Of a DNA stretch of 64,000 nt, positions 1 to 9,965 are shown in pieces (within the stretch, counting starts at the first letter, position 1; each line of letters starts with the position of its first letter). Position numbers and translations under genes: made by a program. Origin of the DNA: Sphingopyxis sp. LC81. GTDB taxonomy: Bacteria; Pseudomonadota; Alphaproteobacteria; Sphingomonadales; Sphingomonadaceae. The stretch covers positions 297,878-361,877 of the forward strand of contig NZ_JNFD01000001.1 of NCBI RefSeq assembly GCF_000756375.1, in the 5' to 3' direction. Below the pieces are notes generated by a model. That model had not been told where the DNA came from. It did no database searches and worked only from the letters and a program-made list of their open reading frames with translations.

Positions 1-1108
1 CGAACCGACCAACCATTTGGACGCCGAAAGCGTCGCGTGGCTCGAAAAGCATCTCGTCGATTATCCGGGCAACGTCATCCTCGTCACCCACGATCGCTAC
101 TTCCTCGACAATGTCGTGAACTGGATTCTCGAACTCGATCGCGGCCGCTATTTCGTCTACGAGGGCAATTATTCGACCTATCTTGAGAAGAAGGGCAAGC
201 GCCTCGAACAGGAAGCGCGCGAGGACGCCGGCCGCCAGAAGGCGATCAAGGACGAACTCGAGTGGATCCGGCAATCGCCGAAAGCCCGTCAGGCCAAATC
301 GAAGGCGCGTATCAAGAGCTTCGACCAGCTCATCGAGGCGCAGGAAAAGCGCATCCCCGGCAAGGCGCAGATCGTCATCCAGGTTCCCGAACGCCTCGGC
401 GGCAAGGTCATCGAGGTCGAGGGCATTTCGAAGGCCTATGGCGACAAGCTGCTGTTCGAAGACCTGTCCTTCACGCTCCCGCCCGGCGGCATCGTCGGTG
501 TCATCGGGCCGAACGGCGCGGGTAAGTCGACGCTGTTCAAGCTGATCACCGGACAGGAAACCCCCGACAGCGGCAGCGTCGCGATCGGCGACACCGTGCG
601 CCTCGGCTATGTCGACCAGAGCCGCGACGCCCTCGATCCCAACAAGAATGTCTGGGAAGAAATCTCGGGCGGCTCCGAGATGATGAACATCGGCAAGCAC
701 GAGATGCAGACGCGCGCTTATGTCGGCGCTTTCAACTTCAAGGGCGTCGACCAGCAGAAGAAGGTCGGGCAGCTTTCGGGCGGTGAGCGCAATCGTGTCC
801 ATATGGCCAAGATGCTGAAACAGGGCGGCAACGTGCTGCTGCTCGACGAACCGACCAACGACCTCGACACCGAAACCCTCGCCGCGCTCGAGGAAGCGCT
901 CGAAAATTTCGCGGGCTGCGCGGTGGTCATCAGCCACGACCGCTTCTTCCTCGATCGCCTCGCGACGCACATCCTCGCGTTCGAGGGCGACAGCCATGTC
1001 GAATGGTTCGAAGGCAATTTCGAATCATATGAGGAAGACAAGATCCGCCGCCTCGGCGACGATGCGACGCGCCCGCACGCGACGTCGTACAAGAAACTGA
1101 CGCGCTGA
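1..1108 (+). CDS. ettA: Energy-dependent translational throttle protein EttA (5' truncated by window edge)
   Basis: ABC-F ATPase that acts at the ribosomal E site and gates translation according to ATP/ADP. Only the last 368 residues or so are present. The window opens inside the first ATPase domain at its Walker B (EPTNHLD), followed by the H-loop THDRYFLD. The charged inter-domain linker comes next (about residues 55-115 of the visible part). The second domain has a complete Walker A (GPNGAGKST), signature LSGGERNR, Walker [10 protein letters not shown] and [24 protein letters not shown] and ELEWIRQ match EttA better than Uup, and there is no Uup-type C-terminal coiled coil. No transmembrane segments. 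A thioesterase gene follows after 5 bases. Confidence 0.93.
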   Translation, partial: EPTNHLDAESVAWLEKHLVDYPGNVILVTHDRYFLDNVVNWILELDRGRYFVYEGNYSTYLEKKGKRLEQEAREDAGRQKAIKDELEWIRQSPKARQAKSKARIKSFDQLIEAQEKRIPGKAQIVIQVPERLGGKVIEVEGISKAYGDKLLFEDLSFTLPPGGIVGVIGPNGAGKSTLFKLITGQETPDSGSVAIGDTVRLGYVDQSRDALDPNKNVWEEISGGSEMMNIGKHEMQTRAYVGAFNFKGVDQQKKVGQLSGGERNRVHMAKMLKQGGNVLLLDEPTNDLDTETLAALEEALENFAGCAVVISHDRFFLDRLATHILAFEGDSHVEWFEGNFESYEEDKIRRLGDDATRPHATSYKKLTR

Positions 1109-1113
1109 TCCTA

Positions 1114-1563
1114 ATGACGGGAGAGGGGCAGCCACCGATTTCGTCGGGCGCGATCCGTTTGGATGCGGATGCGCTCAACGCCTTCATGGCCGAAGCCTTC
1201 CCCCATTCGGCGCCGGGCTCGCGTGGCCATGTCGTCTCGGCCGCGCCCGGACATATCCGGGCGCGGCTCGATCCCAACGAGAATGCACTGCGTCCCGGCG
1301 GCTTGATCTCGGGCCCGACGCAGATGGGGTTCGCCGACATGGTGGCCTATGCGCTCGTCCTCGCGCATATCGGCCCCGTCGCGATGGCTGTGACGAGCGC
1401 ACTCAATTACCAGTTCCTCCGCCCGTGCCGGCCGGGCCCGCTGTTCGCCGACGCGTATATGCTGCGCCTCGGCAAGCGGCTCGCGGTGATGGATGTGCGC
1501 ATCTGGACAGACGACGCCGATAAGCCTGTCGGGCAGGCGAACGTGACCTACGCGATTCCCTAA
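1114..1563 (+). CDS. PaaI-family hotdog-fold thioesterase
   Basis: 149-residue single-domain protein, predicted to hydrolyse acyl-CoA thioesters in the cytoplasm. The segment with GLISGPTQMGFADM (about residues 66-80) is the usual PaaI/YigI active-site helix, although the common catalytic Asp/Asn arrangement is not textbook here. The segment TSALNYQFLRP (about residues 95-105) is the conserved beta strand of this family. The ATG lies 5 bases after the ettA stop, so the two are probably co-transcribed. The true substrate is unknown. It ends just before a repetitive inverted repeat that separates it from a convergent gene. Confidence 0.75.
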   Translation: MTGEGQPPISSGAIRLDADALNAFMAEAFPHSAPGSRGHVVSAAPGHIRARLDPNENALRPGGLISGPTQMGFADMVAYALVLAHIGPVAMAVTSALNYQFLRPCRPGPLFADAYMLRLGKRLAVMDVRIWTDDADKPVGQANVTYAIP

Positions 1564-1577
1564 AGCACGGCTTTTTT

Positions 1578-1649
1578 CGTCATTCCCGCGAAAGCGGGGA
1601 CCCAGCGAGCAACCGATGCAACTTGGTTCCCGCTTTCGCGCGAACGACG
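1578..1649. repeat. Dispersed inverted repeat (CGTCATTCCCGCGAAAGCGG family), diverged copy
   Basis: Left arm starts CGTCATTCCCGCGAAAGCGG and the right arm reads back TTCCCGCTTTCGCG then GAACGACG. This copy is less perfect than those at 40388 and 45765. It lies between convergent genes (thioesterase and DUF899), where the hairpin could end transcription from both sides. Confidence 0.8.
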
Positions 1650-1676
1650 AAAAGGGGCAGCTCTGCGCCCTTCAGC

Positions 1677-2378
1677 TCAATATTCCAGCGACGGATACCA
1701 GTCGGTCCCGCGCCCGCCGGGCGTCAGGTCGAGGATCGACCACAGGCTCGCTATGTCGGGTGCGTCGCGCGGGTCCTGCCCGGGGTCGGCCATCGCTGCA
1801 GTCATTTCGCTTTTCCAGAACAGGCGGATGCCGCTGCCGTTGCGCTTGAACACTGCGAGCGCCGGGTTCTCGCTGCCATCGGCGTTGAGCAGACGAAAAT
1901 CCCGCGCGTAATCGTCGCCGATCGTCTGCACGAAATCGAGCGCCTGCCAGCCGCGCTCCTGCGCGAACGCCTTTTGCCGCTCGACCGGGCTGCGCCCTAT
2001 GATCTTGAGCGCGACGCGTTGCTTGATGTCGTTGCCATTGCCGTTCACCGCGCCGAGCCAGTTGGTGCACATCGGGCAGGGGCGTTCGCGTTCGGGACCG
2101 TACATCCAGAAATAGGCGACCAGCGTGTCATGCTCGCCGAACAGCTCGGCCAGCCCGAGTTCGGCGCCATTTGCATCCTTGAACCGGTAATCCTTCATCA
2201 ACGGCCCAGGCGGTAACGCGCGGCGCTGTTCGGCCAGCCGCGTCATCTTGCGGCGCAGGTCGATTTCCTCGGCGAGCAGCGATTTTCGGGCTTTGGTATA
2301 GGCTTCATCTTCGCCGGGAAAGGCATGTCTACGCGAAGCAAGCGCCGGCGCAGCCGACAGGGTTTGGCGAAGGGCCAT
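1677..2378 (-). CDS. DUF899 thioredoxin-like family protein
   Basis: 233 residues. The fold is thioredoxin-like: a helix-rich N-terminus (residues about 20-65), then LMKDYRF, and a CPMCTNW motif near residue 105 at the position of a CxxC active site. Such proteins are described as predicted dithiol-disulfide oxidoreductases, but no reaction is established. The chosen ATG has AAGGAGA 8 bases upstream; a longer reading from 2417 has no such site. It lies 96 bases downstream of the carbonic anhydrase gene on the same strand. Confidence 0.75.
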   Translation of the reverse strand: MALRQTLSAAPALASRRHAFPGEDEAYTKARKSLLAEEIDLRRKMTRLAEQRRALPPGPLMKDYRFKDANGAELGLAELFGEHDTLVAYFWMYGPERERPCPMCTNWLGAVNGNGNDIKQRVALKIIGRSPVERQKAFAQERGWQALDFVQTIGDDYARDFRLLNADGSENPALAVFKRNGSGIRLFWKSEMTAAMADPGQDPRDAPDIASLWSILDLTPGGRGTDWYPSLEY

Positions 2379-2474
2379 CAAGTTCTCCTTTTTGGGAGAA
2401 CGTGTCATTAACGCCATTGTTGCAGCGGGGTTTCACGGTTGCCCGCAGCCCTGCGTCGCTTCGTCGCGCGCGCG

Positions 2475-3113
2475 TCAGGCGGGAGAAAATTCTCCCGACG
2501 TTTCGTCCATCACGTGCAGCACGCCGTCGCTGATCGCGAAAAAGGCGCCGCGCAGCTTCAGCGTGCCGCGATTTTCCTTTTCCTGGATACAGGGGAAAGT
2601 CCTGAGATTCGCTATGCTCACGCGCACAGCTTCCATCTCCATGGCGCGGCCCGCATCGCGATTATCGAAATCGGGATATTGCGCGCGAATCTCTTCGCTC
2701 GCCTCGTCGAGCATCGCGATCCAGTCGGCGATGAAGCCGCCGCGGCCTGGCTCGGCGCCCGCCATCGAACGATGCAGCGCGGCGTGACACCCACCGCACA
2801 TGCCGTGGCCCATCACGACGATTTCCTCGACCTTCAGGAACTGGACCGCGAATTCGAGCGCGGCGGAGACGCCGTGACGTCCGGGCGTCGTTTCGAAGGG
2901 CGGCACCAGCGCCGCGACGTTGCGAACGACAAAGATCTCGCCGGGATTGGTGTCGAAAATCTGCGACGGTTCGGAACGGCTGTCCGAACAGGCGATCACC
3001 ATCACCTTGGGCGATTGGCCCTCGGCAAGTTCGTTCCAGCGTTCGCGCTGTTGCTGCCAACCGCCGTTACGGAAACGGCGGTAGCCATCGATCATATCTG
3101 CAAAGTGAGTCAT
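2475..3113 (-). CDS. can: Beta-class carbonic anhydrase
   Basis: Zinc enzyme interconverting CO2 and bicarbonate in the cytoplasm, supplying bicarbonate for carboxylases. 212 residues, normal for the family. The zinc ligands are visible as Cys42, His103 and Cys106, with the Asp44/Arg46 dyad in the ACSDSR motif. MGHGMCGGC carries the His and second Cys. Divergent from lipA, with about 40 bases between. The DUF899 gene follows it. Confidence 0.92.
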   Translation of the reverse strand: MTHFADMIDGYRRFRNGGWQQQRERWNELAEGQSPKVMVIACSDSRSEPSQIFDTNPGEIFVVRNVAALVPPFETTPGRHGVSAALEFAVQFLKVEEIVVMGHGMCGGCHAALHRSMAGAEPGRGGFIADWIAMLDEASEEIRAQYPDFDNRDAGRAMEMEAVRVSIANLRTFPCIQEKENRGTLKLRGAFFAISDGVLHVMDETSGEFSPA

Positions 3114-3154
3114 GCGTCGCCCTTAGCATAGGTAGAGAGGTTGAGAAGAGGCGC

Positions 3155-4111
3155 GTGCGCGACTATGTGGGCGAAATGAACGCTCCCGCATCGCCCGCCA
3201 CCACACCCAGTCAGCGCCAGCGCAAGCCCGACTGGATCCGCGTCAAAGCCCCGACCAGCCCGGGCTACGCCGAAACGCGCAAGCTGATGCGCGAGCTCAA
3301 CCTCAACACGGTGTGCGAAGAAGCCGCGTGCCCGAACATTGGCGAATGCTGGACAAAAAAGCATGCGACGGTGATGATCCTCGGCGACACCTGCACCCGC
3401 GCCTGTGCCTTTTGCAACGTCAAGACCGGCATGCCGCGCCCCGTCGACCTGCTCGAGCCCGAGCATACCGCGATCGCCGCGGCGAAGATGGGGCTCAGCC
3501 ACATTGTCATCACCTCGGTCGACCGCGACGATCTGCCCGACGGCGGCGCGAGCCAGTTTGTGAAGGTCATCAACGCGCTGCGCCGCGAGACGCCGCAGAC
3601 GACGATCGAAATCCTGACGCCCGATTTTCGCAACAAGCCCGAAAGCGCGGTCGCGGCGATCGTCGATGCGCGCCCCGACGTCTATAACCATAATCTCGAA
3701 ACCGTGCCCAGGCTCTATCCGACGATCCGCCCCGGCGCGCGCTATTATGCGTCGCTCCGCCTGCTAGAAAGCGTCAAGCGCCGCGATCCGTCGATCTTCA
3801 CCAAGTCGGGCGTGATGCTCGGCCTCGGCGAGGAACGGATGGAGGTGCACCAGGTCATGGACGACATGCGCAGCGCCGACATCGATTTCATGACGATGGG
3901 CCAGTATCTCCAGCCGACGCCGAAGCATGCGAAGGTGATCGACTTCGTGACGCCGCAGGCGTTCGACGCCTATGCGCAGATCGCACGCGCGAAGGGCTTC
4001 CTGCAGGTCGCTTCGTCGCCGCTGACACGCTCGAGCTATCATGCGGGCGACGATTTCGAACGCATGCGCGCGGCCCGCGAAGCGCAGCTGGCGCGCGTCA
4101 AGGCGGACTGA
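3155..4111 (+). CDS. lipA: Lipoyl synthase
   Basis: Radical SAM enzyme that inserts two sulfurs into octanoyl groups to make lipoyl cofactors, needed for example by PdhC further along this window. The auxiliary cluster cysteines are Cys54, Cys59 and Cys65 ([12 protein letters not shown]). The radical SAM cysteines are Cys80, Cys84 and Cys87 (CTRACAFC). The C-terminal RSSYHAG serine motif is present. The GTG start at 3155 has GAGAAGAG just upstream; an ATG at 3176 (MNAPAS) is the alternative. A RatA/Coq10-like gene follows after 7 bases. Confidence 0.95.
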   Translation: MRDYVGEMNAPASPATTPSQRQRKPDWIRVKAPTSPGYAETRKLMRELNLNTVCEEAACPNIGECWTKKHATVMILGDTCTRACAFCNVKTGMPRPVDLLEPEHTAIAAAKMGLSHIVITSVDRDDLPDGGASQFVKVINALRRETPQTTIEILTPDFRNKPESAVAAIVDARPDVYNHNLETVPRLYPTIRPGARYYASLRLLESVKRRDPSIFTKSGVMLGLGEERMEVHQVMDDMRSADIDFMTMGQYLQPTPKHAKVIDFVTPQAFDAYAQIARAKGFLQVASSPLTRSSYHAGDDFERMRAAREAQLARVKAD

Positions 4112-4118
4112 CGAACCT

Positions 4119-4598
4119 TTGCCACGGCACCACGAAACTAGAGTCCTGCCGTACACCGACGAGCAGATGTTCGCGCTCGTCACCGACATTGCGCGCTATC
4201 CCGAATTTTTGCCGTGGGTGATCGCGCTGCGCATCCGCAGCGACAGCGAGCATGAGGCGGTCGCCGACATGATCGTCGGTTTCAAGGGGCTGCGCGAAAG
4301 CTTTTCGTGCCGCGTCCACAAGGAACGGCCGCGCGAGGTTTGCGTAAGCTATATCGACGGCCCGATGAAGCATCTGAACAACGAATGGCATTTCCAGCCC
4401 GCCGAGGGAGGCGGATGCCGCGTCGATTTCCTCGTCGATTTCTCGTTCCGCAGCCGGATGTTCGAGGCGCTCGCCGGGCAGATGTTCGACAAGGCGCTGC
4501 GCAAGATGATCGCGGCGTTCGAAACGCGCGCCGACGAACTTTACGGCGCGGGGAGGGCGATGTCTTCCGAGGGCCGCAGTTCGTCCCTTTCGGGCTGA
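4119..4598 (+). CDS. RatA/Coq10-like START-domain protein
   Basis: 159-residue SRPBCC-fold (START-like) protein. Family members bind lipids such as ubiquinone (Coq10) or, in E. coli RatA, associate with 50S ribosomal subunits; which applies here is unknown. Typical motifs are TRVLPYTDEQMF, YPEFLPWV, MIVGFKGL and a C-terminal MIAAFETRADELYG. The TTG at 4119 gives MPRHHETRVLPY, the normal family N-terminus, and lies 7 bases after the lipA stop, so I prefer it to the longer reading that overlaps lipA. The last 15 or so residues overlap the 3' end of convergent cinA by 58 bases. Confidence 0.8.
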   Translation: MPRHHETRVLPYTDEQMFALVTDIARYPEFLPWVIALRIRSDSEHEAVADMIVGFKGLRESFSCRVHKERPREVCVSYIDGPMKHLNNEWHFQPAEGGGCRVDFLVDFSFRSRMFEALAGQMFDKALRKMIAAFETRADELYGAGRAMSSEGRSSSLSG

Positions 4599-5098
4599 AG
4601 CAAATCGAGCGCGAACAGCGTCGCGTGATGGCGGATCGCCGCGCGGTCGGTCGATTCGAACTGGACGCGCTGGGTGAAATAATCGTCGGGATCCTGCCCG
4701 CGCAGCGCGCGAGCGAACACCACCTGGCCCACGGGCTTCTTCTCCGACCCACCGCCGGGTCCGGCGATTCCGGTGATTGCGACCGCGACATCGGCGTCGC
4801 TGTTCTCCAGCGCCCCCGCCGCCATCGCCCACGCGGTCGCGAGCGAGACTTCGCCGAAGGTTTCCAGGATCTCGCTGCTGACGTCGAGCTGGCTCTGCTT
4901 CGCATGCCCCGAATAGGTGACGAAGCCGGCGCTGAACACGTCCGAGCTCCCCGCAATATCGGTCAGCGCAACCGACACCATGCCGCCGGTGCAGCTTTCG
5001 GCCACAGCGACTTTCCGCCCCGCGGCGCGGTTGTTCGCAAGGACGGTTGTGGCAAGGTCGTCGCGCGCGGTAAGGCGCGTTTCAGCATCGGACAGCAC
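4541..5098 (-). CDS. pncC: CinA C-terminal domain protein (nicotinamide-nucleotide amidohydrolase)
   Basis: 185-residue CinA-type domain that deamidates nicotinamide mononucleotide in NAD salvage. The signature VAVAESCTGGMVS lies near residues 29-41, with ITGIAGPGGG and KPVGQV further on. It lacks the N-terminal molybdopterin-binding-like domain of full CinA, so it is the stand-alone PncC type. The GTG start is 4 bases after the ispDF stop and preceded by GGAG inside the ispDF end. Its 3' end overlaps convergent ratA. Confidence 0.87.
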   Translation of the reverse strand: MLSDAETRLTARDDLATTVLANNRAAGRKVAVAESCTGGMVSVALTDIAGSSDVFSAGFVTYSGHAKQSQLDVSSEILETFGEVSLATAWAMAAGALENSDADVAVAITGIAGPGGGSEKKPVGQVVFARALRGQDPDDYFTQRVQFESTDRAAIRHHATLFALDLLQPERDELRPSEDIALPAP

Positions 5099-5102
5099 GG
5101 GT

Positions 5103-6281
5103 TCAATTCTCCGGAAGTTGCAGGGTCGCGACGGCCTGGGCCGCGATCCCCTCGCGGCGGCCGGTAAAGCCCAGCCGCTCTGTCGTAGTCGCTTTGACAC
5201 TAACCCGCTCGAGCGGAATCGCAAGGATTTCGGCAATCCGTGCCCGCATCGCGGCGCGGTGCGGGCCGATTTTCGGCGCTTCGGCAATGATCGTCAGGTC
5301 GGCATGGTCGATCCGGCCGCCACGCGCCGCGACCCGTTCGGCGGCAAAGCCAAGGAAGCGGTGTGAGGCCGCGCCGCGCCATTGCGGATCGCTCGGCGGA
5401 AAATGGTCGCCGATGTCGCCGTCGGCAAGCGCGCCGAGGATCGCGTCGGTCAGCGCATGAAGCGCGACGTCGGCATCGCTATGGCCTTCAAGTCCATGAC
5501 TATGGGCGATTTCTATTCCCCCAATCCAGAGCGGTTTGCCCGCCACCAGGCGGTGGACGTCATATCCCATGCCGACGGCGGTGCGCGTCATTTGATCGAT
5601 CCCCAGCAAGCCGTTCAGGATCGCCATATCCTCGGCATATGTCAGTTTATGGAGGCGGGCTTCGCCCAGAACGGTCACAACCGCCACGCCCAGCCGGCGT
5701 GCCAACTGTGCATCGTCGGTGGCAGCCGCCTCGACGGCCTCGGCGTGGGCGCGGCGCAATGTGCCAAGATGGAACGCTTGCGGTGTCTGAACGCGCGCCA
5801 GTGCGCTGCGGTCGACGACCTCGCCGGCAAGGTGGGCGGCTTGTTCGACCAGCGTATCGGGAACGGGCAGCGTTGGGATCGCCGCTTCGGCATCGTGCAG
5901 CGCCGCGAGCAGGCGATCGATCACCTCGGCGGTCACGCCGGGCCGCGCGGCGTCATGGATGAGCACGAACGCATCATCGCCCCAATCGGCCAGCATCGCG
6001 ATCGCATTAGCGACCGATTGCTGCCTTTCGGCGCCCGGATCGGCGGAAATCCATCCCTGCGGCAAGCTGGAGATTGCTGCCGTGACGTCATCGTTGGCCA
6101 CCAATACGCCGCCGTTGATCGCCGGATGCGCGGTAAAAGCGTCGAGGCTCCAGCGCAGCACCGGCTTGGGCCCAAGCATCGCTAGCTGTTTCGGCAGCTC
6201 GAAGCCGGCGCGCGTCCCTTGGCCGCCGGCGAGCAGCACGACCGCGACGGGCGGCAAGAGGGAAGGGGCGGACTCGGTCAT
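5103..6281 (-). CDS. ispDF: Bifunctional IspD/IspF (MEP cytidylyltransferase / MECDP synthase)
   Basis: Catalyses two non-consecutive steps of the non-mevalonate isoprenoid pathway. Residues about 1-225 are the IspD cytidylyltransferase (VLLAGGQGTRAG, HDAARPG). Residues about 235-392 are IspF (MGYDVHRL with the Asp-x-His zinc ligands, LEGHSDADV, DIGDHFPPSD). The IspDF fusion is typical of alphaproteobacteria. It forms a pair with downstream pncC and is divergent from dusB. Confidence 0.95.
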   Translation of the reverse strand: MTESAPSLLPPVAVVLLAGGQGTRAGFELPKQLAMLGPKPVLRWSLDAFTAHPAINGGVLVANDDVTAAISSLPQGWISADPGAERQQSVANAIAMLADWGDDAFVLIHDAARPGVTAEVIDRLLAALHDAEAAIPTLPVPDTLVEQAAHLAGEVVDRSALARVQTPQAFHLGTLRRAHAEAVEAAATDDAQLARRLGVAVVTVLGEARLHKLTYAEDMAILNGLLGIDQMTRTAVGMGYDVHRLVAGKPLWIGGIEIAHSHGLEGHSDADVALHALTDAILGALADGDIGDHFPPSDPQWRGAASHRFLGFAAERVAARGGRIDHADLTIIAEAPKIGPHRAAMRARIAEILAIPLERVSVKATTTERLGFTGRREGIAAQAVATLQLPEN

Positions 6282-6303
6282 CTCGCGCGCCGTTAGCGTA
6301 GCC

Positions 6304-6323
6304 GCGGCTTGCGGGAAAGCCGC
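6304..6323. other. 7-bp inverted repeat in the ispDF-dusB divergent region
   Basis: GCGGCTT, six bases, AAGCCGC. It sits between the divergent ispDF and dusB starts, so it is more likely a regulatory or leader structure than a terminator; no T run follows directly. Confidence 0.3.
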
Positions 6324-6379
6324 TTAACGTGTAGGGGCGCTGCTTATTTTTTAGGCAATGCAAACGAAAGCTCCCCGTC

Positions 6380-7378
6380 ATGGCGCCGCTGCGGCCCATC
6401 CAGATCGGTAACATCACCGTCGCGGATCCCGTGATCCTCGCGCCGATGACGGGCGTCACCGACCTGCCGTTCCGCAAGCTTGTCCGCTATTATGGCTCGG
6501 GGCTCAACGTCACTGAGATGATCGCCAGCCAGGCCGCGATCCGCGAGACGCGCCAGTCGATCCAGAAGGCGGCGTGGGATCCGGTCGAAGAGCCGGTGTC
6601 GATGCAGCTCGTCGGTTGTACGCCTTATGAAATGGGCGAAGCGGCCAAGCTCAACGAAGATCGCGGTGCGTCGATCATCGACATCAACATGGGCTGCCCG
6701 GTGCGCAAGGTCACCAACGGCGATGCGGGCTCGGCGTTGATGCGCGACCTGAAGCTCGCCGCGGCGTTGATCGAATCCTGCGTGAAGGCTGTCTCGGTGC
6801 CGGTAACGGTCAAAATGCGCATGGGCTGGTGTCACGACAGCCTGAACGCACCCGAACTTGCGCATATCGCCGAGGATCTGGGCGCAAAGCTGGTGACGGT
6901 CCACGGCCGCACGCGCAACCAGATGTATCGCGGCGAGGCCGACTGGGGCTTTGTCCGCAGCGTCAAGGATGCCGTGTCGATCCCGGTCATCGTCAATGGC
7001 GACATCTGCTCGGCTGATGATGCACGCACGGCACTCGCGCAGAGCGGTGCCGATGGCGTTATGATCGGCCGCGGCGCCTATGGCCGTCCTTGGTTGCTCG
7101 GACAGGTGATGGCGGCGCTGCGCGGCGAGACCGAGCGGCCCGATCCCGGCATCGACGAACAATATGACGTCATTACATCGCATTACCGCGCGATGATCGA
7201 CCATTATGGCGAAGTGACGGGTGTCAATATGGCGCGCAAGCATCTTGGCTGGTACGTCAAGAGCCTGCATGGATCGGCAGAATTCCGCAACAAGGTCAAT
7301 CAGATCCCCCACAGCCGCGACGTGCTCGACGCGCTCGAGCAATTCTACACACCGTTCCTAAGCAAGGCGGCGGCGTGA
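6380..7378 (+). CDS. dusB: tRNA-dihydrouridine synthase B
   Basis: FMN enzyme reducing uridines in the D-loop of tRNAs. 332 residues. The FMN-barrel motif [14 protein letters not shown] is at about residues 20-32, and the active-site Cys106 lies in [19 protein letters not shown] and [10 protein letters not shown] are the usual later FMN-binding strands. The stop overlaps the ntrB start (GTGA), and dusB heads the nitrogen-regulation operon, a gene order conserved in alphaproteobacteria. Confidence 0.93.
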   Translation: MAPLRPIQIGNITVADPVILAPMTGVTDLPFRKLVRYYGSGLNVTEMIASQAAIRETRQSIQKAAWDPVEEPVSMQLVGCTPYEMGEAAKLNEDRGASIIDINMGCPVRKVTNGDAGSALMRDLKLAAALIESCVKAVSVPVTVKMRMGWCHDSLNAPELAHIAEDLGAKLVTVHGRTRNQMYRGEADWGFVRSVKDAVSIPVIVNGDICSADDARTALAQSGADGVMIGRGAYGRPWLLGQVMAALRGETERPDPGIDEQYDVITSHYRAMIDHYGEVTGVNMARKHLGWYVKSLHGSAEFRNKVNQIPHSRDVLDALEQFYTPFLSKAAA

Positions 7379-8466
7379 GCGCGCTCACGTCGAGCATCCC
7401 GAATTTCGACCACGACGAGCTGATCCAGTCGCACCCCGTTCCGACGCTGTTGATCGACGGCGGCGGGGTGGTGCTGTTCGTCAATGCTGCCGCCGAGCAG
7501 CTCTGCAACGTCAGTCGCTCGGCGATGGTTGGCCGTGTCATCTATGACGTCATCGAGATGGATCGCAGCTATCGCCAGCGGATGAGCGACGCCTCGACGT
7601 CGGCGCTCTTCGCGCATCGCACCGAGATTTCGGCGGCCGGTCGCCGGTCCTTCTTCGTCGATATGCAGATGGTGCCCTATGGCCAGAGCGGCCACCGTAT
7701 CCTCGCGCTCGTGCCGTCGCAGAGCGACGCCGAGTTGATGGGCGGCGCGATCGGGCGTTCGGGCCGCGCGGCGGGCGCGGCGGCTTCGATGCTGGCGCAC
7801 GAGATCAAGAACCCGCTCGCGGGCATCAAGGGTGCCGCGCAGCTCCTCGCGCGCAAAACCGACGCTGGGGGCGAGCGCTTCACGACGCTGATCTGCGCCG
7901 AGGTCGACCGGATCGCGACGCTGATCGACCAGATGGAGCATTTCTCGCGCGGGCAACCGATCGCGTGCGGCCCGATCAACCTCTATCAGCCGATCCATCA
8001 GGCGATGGAAACCGCTCGCGCGCGCCAGTTTCCGGGAATCCGTTTTGCAGAGGATTTCGATCCGTCATTGCCGCTGGTCCATGGGAACCACGACGCCATG
8101 GTGCAAATATTGCTCAACCTGCTCACCAATGGCTGCGAGGCATTGGGCGGGCGCGACGATGGCGTCGTGCGGCTGACGACCGCCTATCGTCACGGCCTGT
8201 CGATCGACAACGGCGACGGACGCGGTCGCATTGCGCTGCCGATCGAGGTCAGCGTCAGCGACAATGGCCCGGGCGTTCCAGCCGATATTCGCGGCGACCT
8301 GTTCGATCCGTTCGTGACGACGAAGCGCGAGGGGCGGGGGCTTGGCCTCGCGCTCGTCGCCAAGCTCGCGCGCGACATGGGCGGCACGGTCCAGCATATC
8401 CGCGATGGCGACTGGACCCGCTTCCGCGTCCACCTGCCCGTCGCGCAAAAGGGACGGCCGGCATGA
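7375..8466 (+). CDS. ntrB: Nitrogen regulation sensor kinase NtrB
   Basis: Cytoplasmic histidine kinase/phosphatase of the NtrBC system. 363 residues: a PAS domain (about 15-110), a dimerisation/phospho-acceptor helix with His142 in [14 protein letters not shown], and a C-terminal ATPase domain ([26 protein letters not shown]). No membrane segment. In family members the partner is NtrC and the input is a PII protein. The GTG start overlaps the dusB stop by 4 bases and its own stop overlaps the ntrC start by 4, giving coupled translation. Confidence 0.93.
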   Translation: MSALTSSIPNFDHDELIQSHPVPTLLIDGGGVVLFVNAAAEQLCNVSRSAMVGRVIYDVIEMDRSYRQRMSDASTSALFAHRTEISAAGRRSFFVDMQMVPYGQSGHRILALVPSQSDAELMGGAIGRSGRAAGAAASMLAHEIKNPLAGIKGAAQLLARKTDAGGERFTTLICAEVDRIATLIDQMEHFSRGQPIACGPINLYQPIHQAMETARARQFPGIRFAEDFDPSLPLVHGNHDAMVQILLNLLTNGCEALGGRDDGVVRLTTAYRHGLSIDNGDGRGRIALPIEVSVSDNGPGVPADIRGDLFDPFVTTKREGRGLGLALVAKLARDMGGTVQHIRDGDWTRFRVHLPVAQKGRPA

Positions 8467-9872
8467 GTAAGGCAAAGACGATTCTGCTCGTCGAAGACGA
8501 TCCGGCGATCGCGATGATCATTCGCGAAACGCTTGTCGGCGAATGCGGCCAGTTCGCGTCGGTCGCCAGCATCGCCGAACGCAACGCCTGGCTCGCCGAC
8601 AACCGGCCTGACCTCGTTATCACCGATGTCGTCCTGCCCGACGGTGACGGCATCGATTCGCTGCGGGTCGACGCCCTTACGCCAGTGATCGTCCTGTCGG
8701 CGCAGAACACGCTCGACACCGCGGTGCGCGCGACCGGAATCGGCAGTTACGATTATCTGCCCAAGCCATTCGATCTCGACGAACTGACCGCGAGCGTCCG
8801 CGCCGCGTTGCAGCGAAAGGCGGAGCCCGCGGCAAGGGACGCTGCGGCACCGGCGGACAGCCATGGCCTCGTCGGCCGCGCCCCGGCGATGCAGGCGGTG
8901 TATCGCACGATCGCGCGGCTCGCCTCGAACGACCTCGCGGTGCTGATCCTCGGCGAATCCGGGACGGGCAAGGAGGTCGTGGCGCGCGCGATCCACGCGA
9001 CGGGCCTGCGCCGGAGCGGGCCTTTCGTCGCGATCAACATGGCCGCAATCCCGCGCGAATTGATCGAAGCCGAACTGTTCGGCCACGAAAAGGGCGCCTT
9101 TACCGGCGCGCACAGCCGCAATGCCGGGCGGTTCGAACAGGCTGCGGGCGGCACGCTCTTCCTCGACGAGATCGGCGACATGCCGCTCGAGGCGCAGACC
9201 CGCCTGCTGCGCGTCCTGCAAAGCAACGAATATTCGACCGTCGGCGGCAACCAGGCGTTGCGCGCCGATGTGCGCGTCATCGCCGCGACGCACCGCGACA
9301 TGCGCACGCTTGTCGCCGACGGCCGGTTTCGCGAGGATCTCTTCTACCGTCTCAACGTCATTCCCGTGACCTTGCCACCGCTCCGCGACCGGCGCAGCGA
9401 CATCGCAGCGCTCGTCCGCCACTTTGTCGAGGCAGGGCGCGGTTCGGGGTTGCCCGACCGACAGTTCGCGCCTGCGGCGATGCAGTGGCTCGAACGCTAT
9501 GACTGGCCGGGCAATGTTCGCGAACTCGGCAACGTCGTCCAGCGGCTCGCTGTCCTGTCGCGCGATGTCGTCGTGACCGTGCGCGATGTCGAGACGGTGC
9601 TGCACGAAAGCGGCGAGGGTGGCGGCGCGGTCGAGCCTGCTGCGCTGATCGCCCGTGCGGTCGACGACTGGGCGCGCGAGCAGATGGCGGATACGGCAAG
9701 CGAAGGCGATATTCACGAACAGCTTGAAGCGATCGTCGAGGCGGCGCTTTTTCGCCGCGTGTTGCGCGACGTTCGCGGTAACCAACTGGAGGCGGCGCGC
9801 CGCCTTGGCATCAACCGTAACACGCTACGCAAGCGCCTCGGGCAGCTCGATATCGATCCCGCTCAGCCTTGA
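8463..9872 (+). CDS. ntrC: Nitrogen regulation response regulator NtrC
   Basis: Sigma-54 activator, 469 residues. The receiver domain has acidic residues EDD near 11-13 and phospho-acceptor Asp55 (ITDVVLPDGDG). The AAA+ domain has Walker A GESGTGKE, the sigma-54 contact motif GAFTGA, and FLDEIGDMP. A Fis-type DNA-binding helix-turn-helix lies at the end (EAARRLGINRNTLRKRL). All functional motifs are intact, unlike in NtrX downstream. ATGA overlap with ntrB. Confidence 0.95.
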   Translation: MSKAKTILLVEDDPAIAMIIRETLVGECGQFASVASIAERNAWLADNRPDLVITDVVLPDGDGIDSLRVDALTPVIVLSAQNTLDTAVRATGIGSYDYLPKPFDLDELTASVRAALQRKAEPAARDAAAPADSHGLVGRAPAMQAVYRTIARLASNDLAVLILGESGTGKEVVARAIHATGLRRSGPFVAINMAAIPRELIEAELFGHEKGAFTGAHSRNAGRFEQAAGGTLFLDEIGDMPLEAQTRLLRVLQSNEYSTVGGNQALRADVRVIAATHRDMRTLVADGRFREDLFYRLNVIPVTLPPLRDRRSDIAALVRHFVEAGRGSGLPDRQFAPAAMQWLERYDWPGNVRELGNVVQRLAVLSRDVVVTVRDVETVLHESGEGGGAVEPAALIARAVDDWAREQMADTASEGDIHEQLEAIVEAALFRRVLRDVRGNQLEAARRLGINRNTLRKRLGQLDIDPAQP

Positions 9873-9965
9873 TTGGCAAAGACAAACTCGGAATCGGGGC
9901 AATTGGGCGACACTCGCGTAGATTGTGTGTTTTCTATGCAACAGGATTGTCGTAGCGTGGCAACA

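Noticed and set aside
8190..9785. 531-codon frame antisense to ntrC
   Set aside because: The sense frame is an intact NtrC with all motifs; the antisense reading is shadow sequence.
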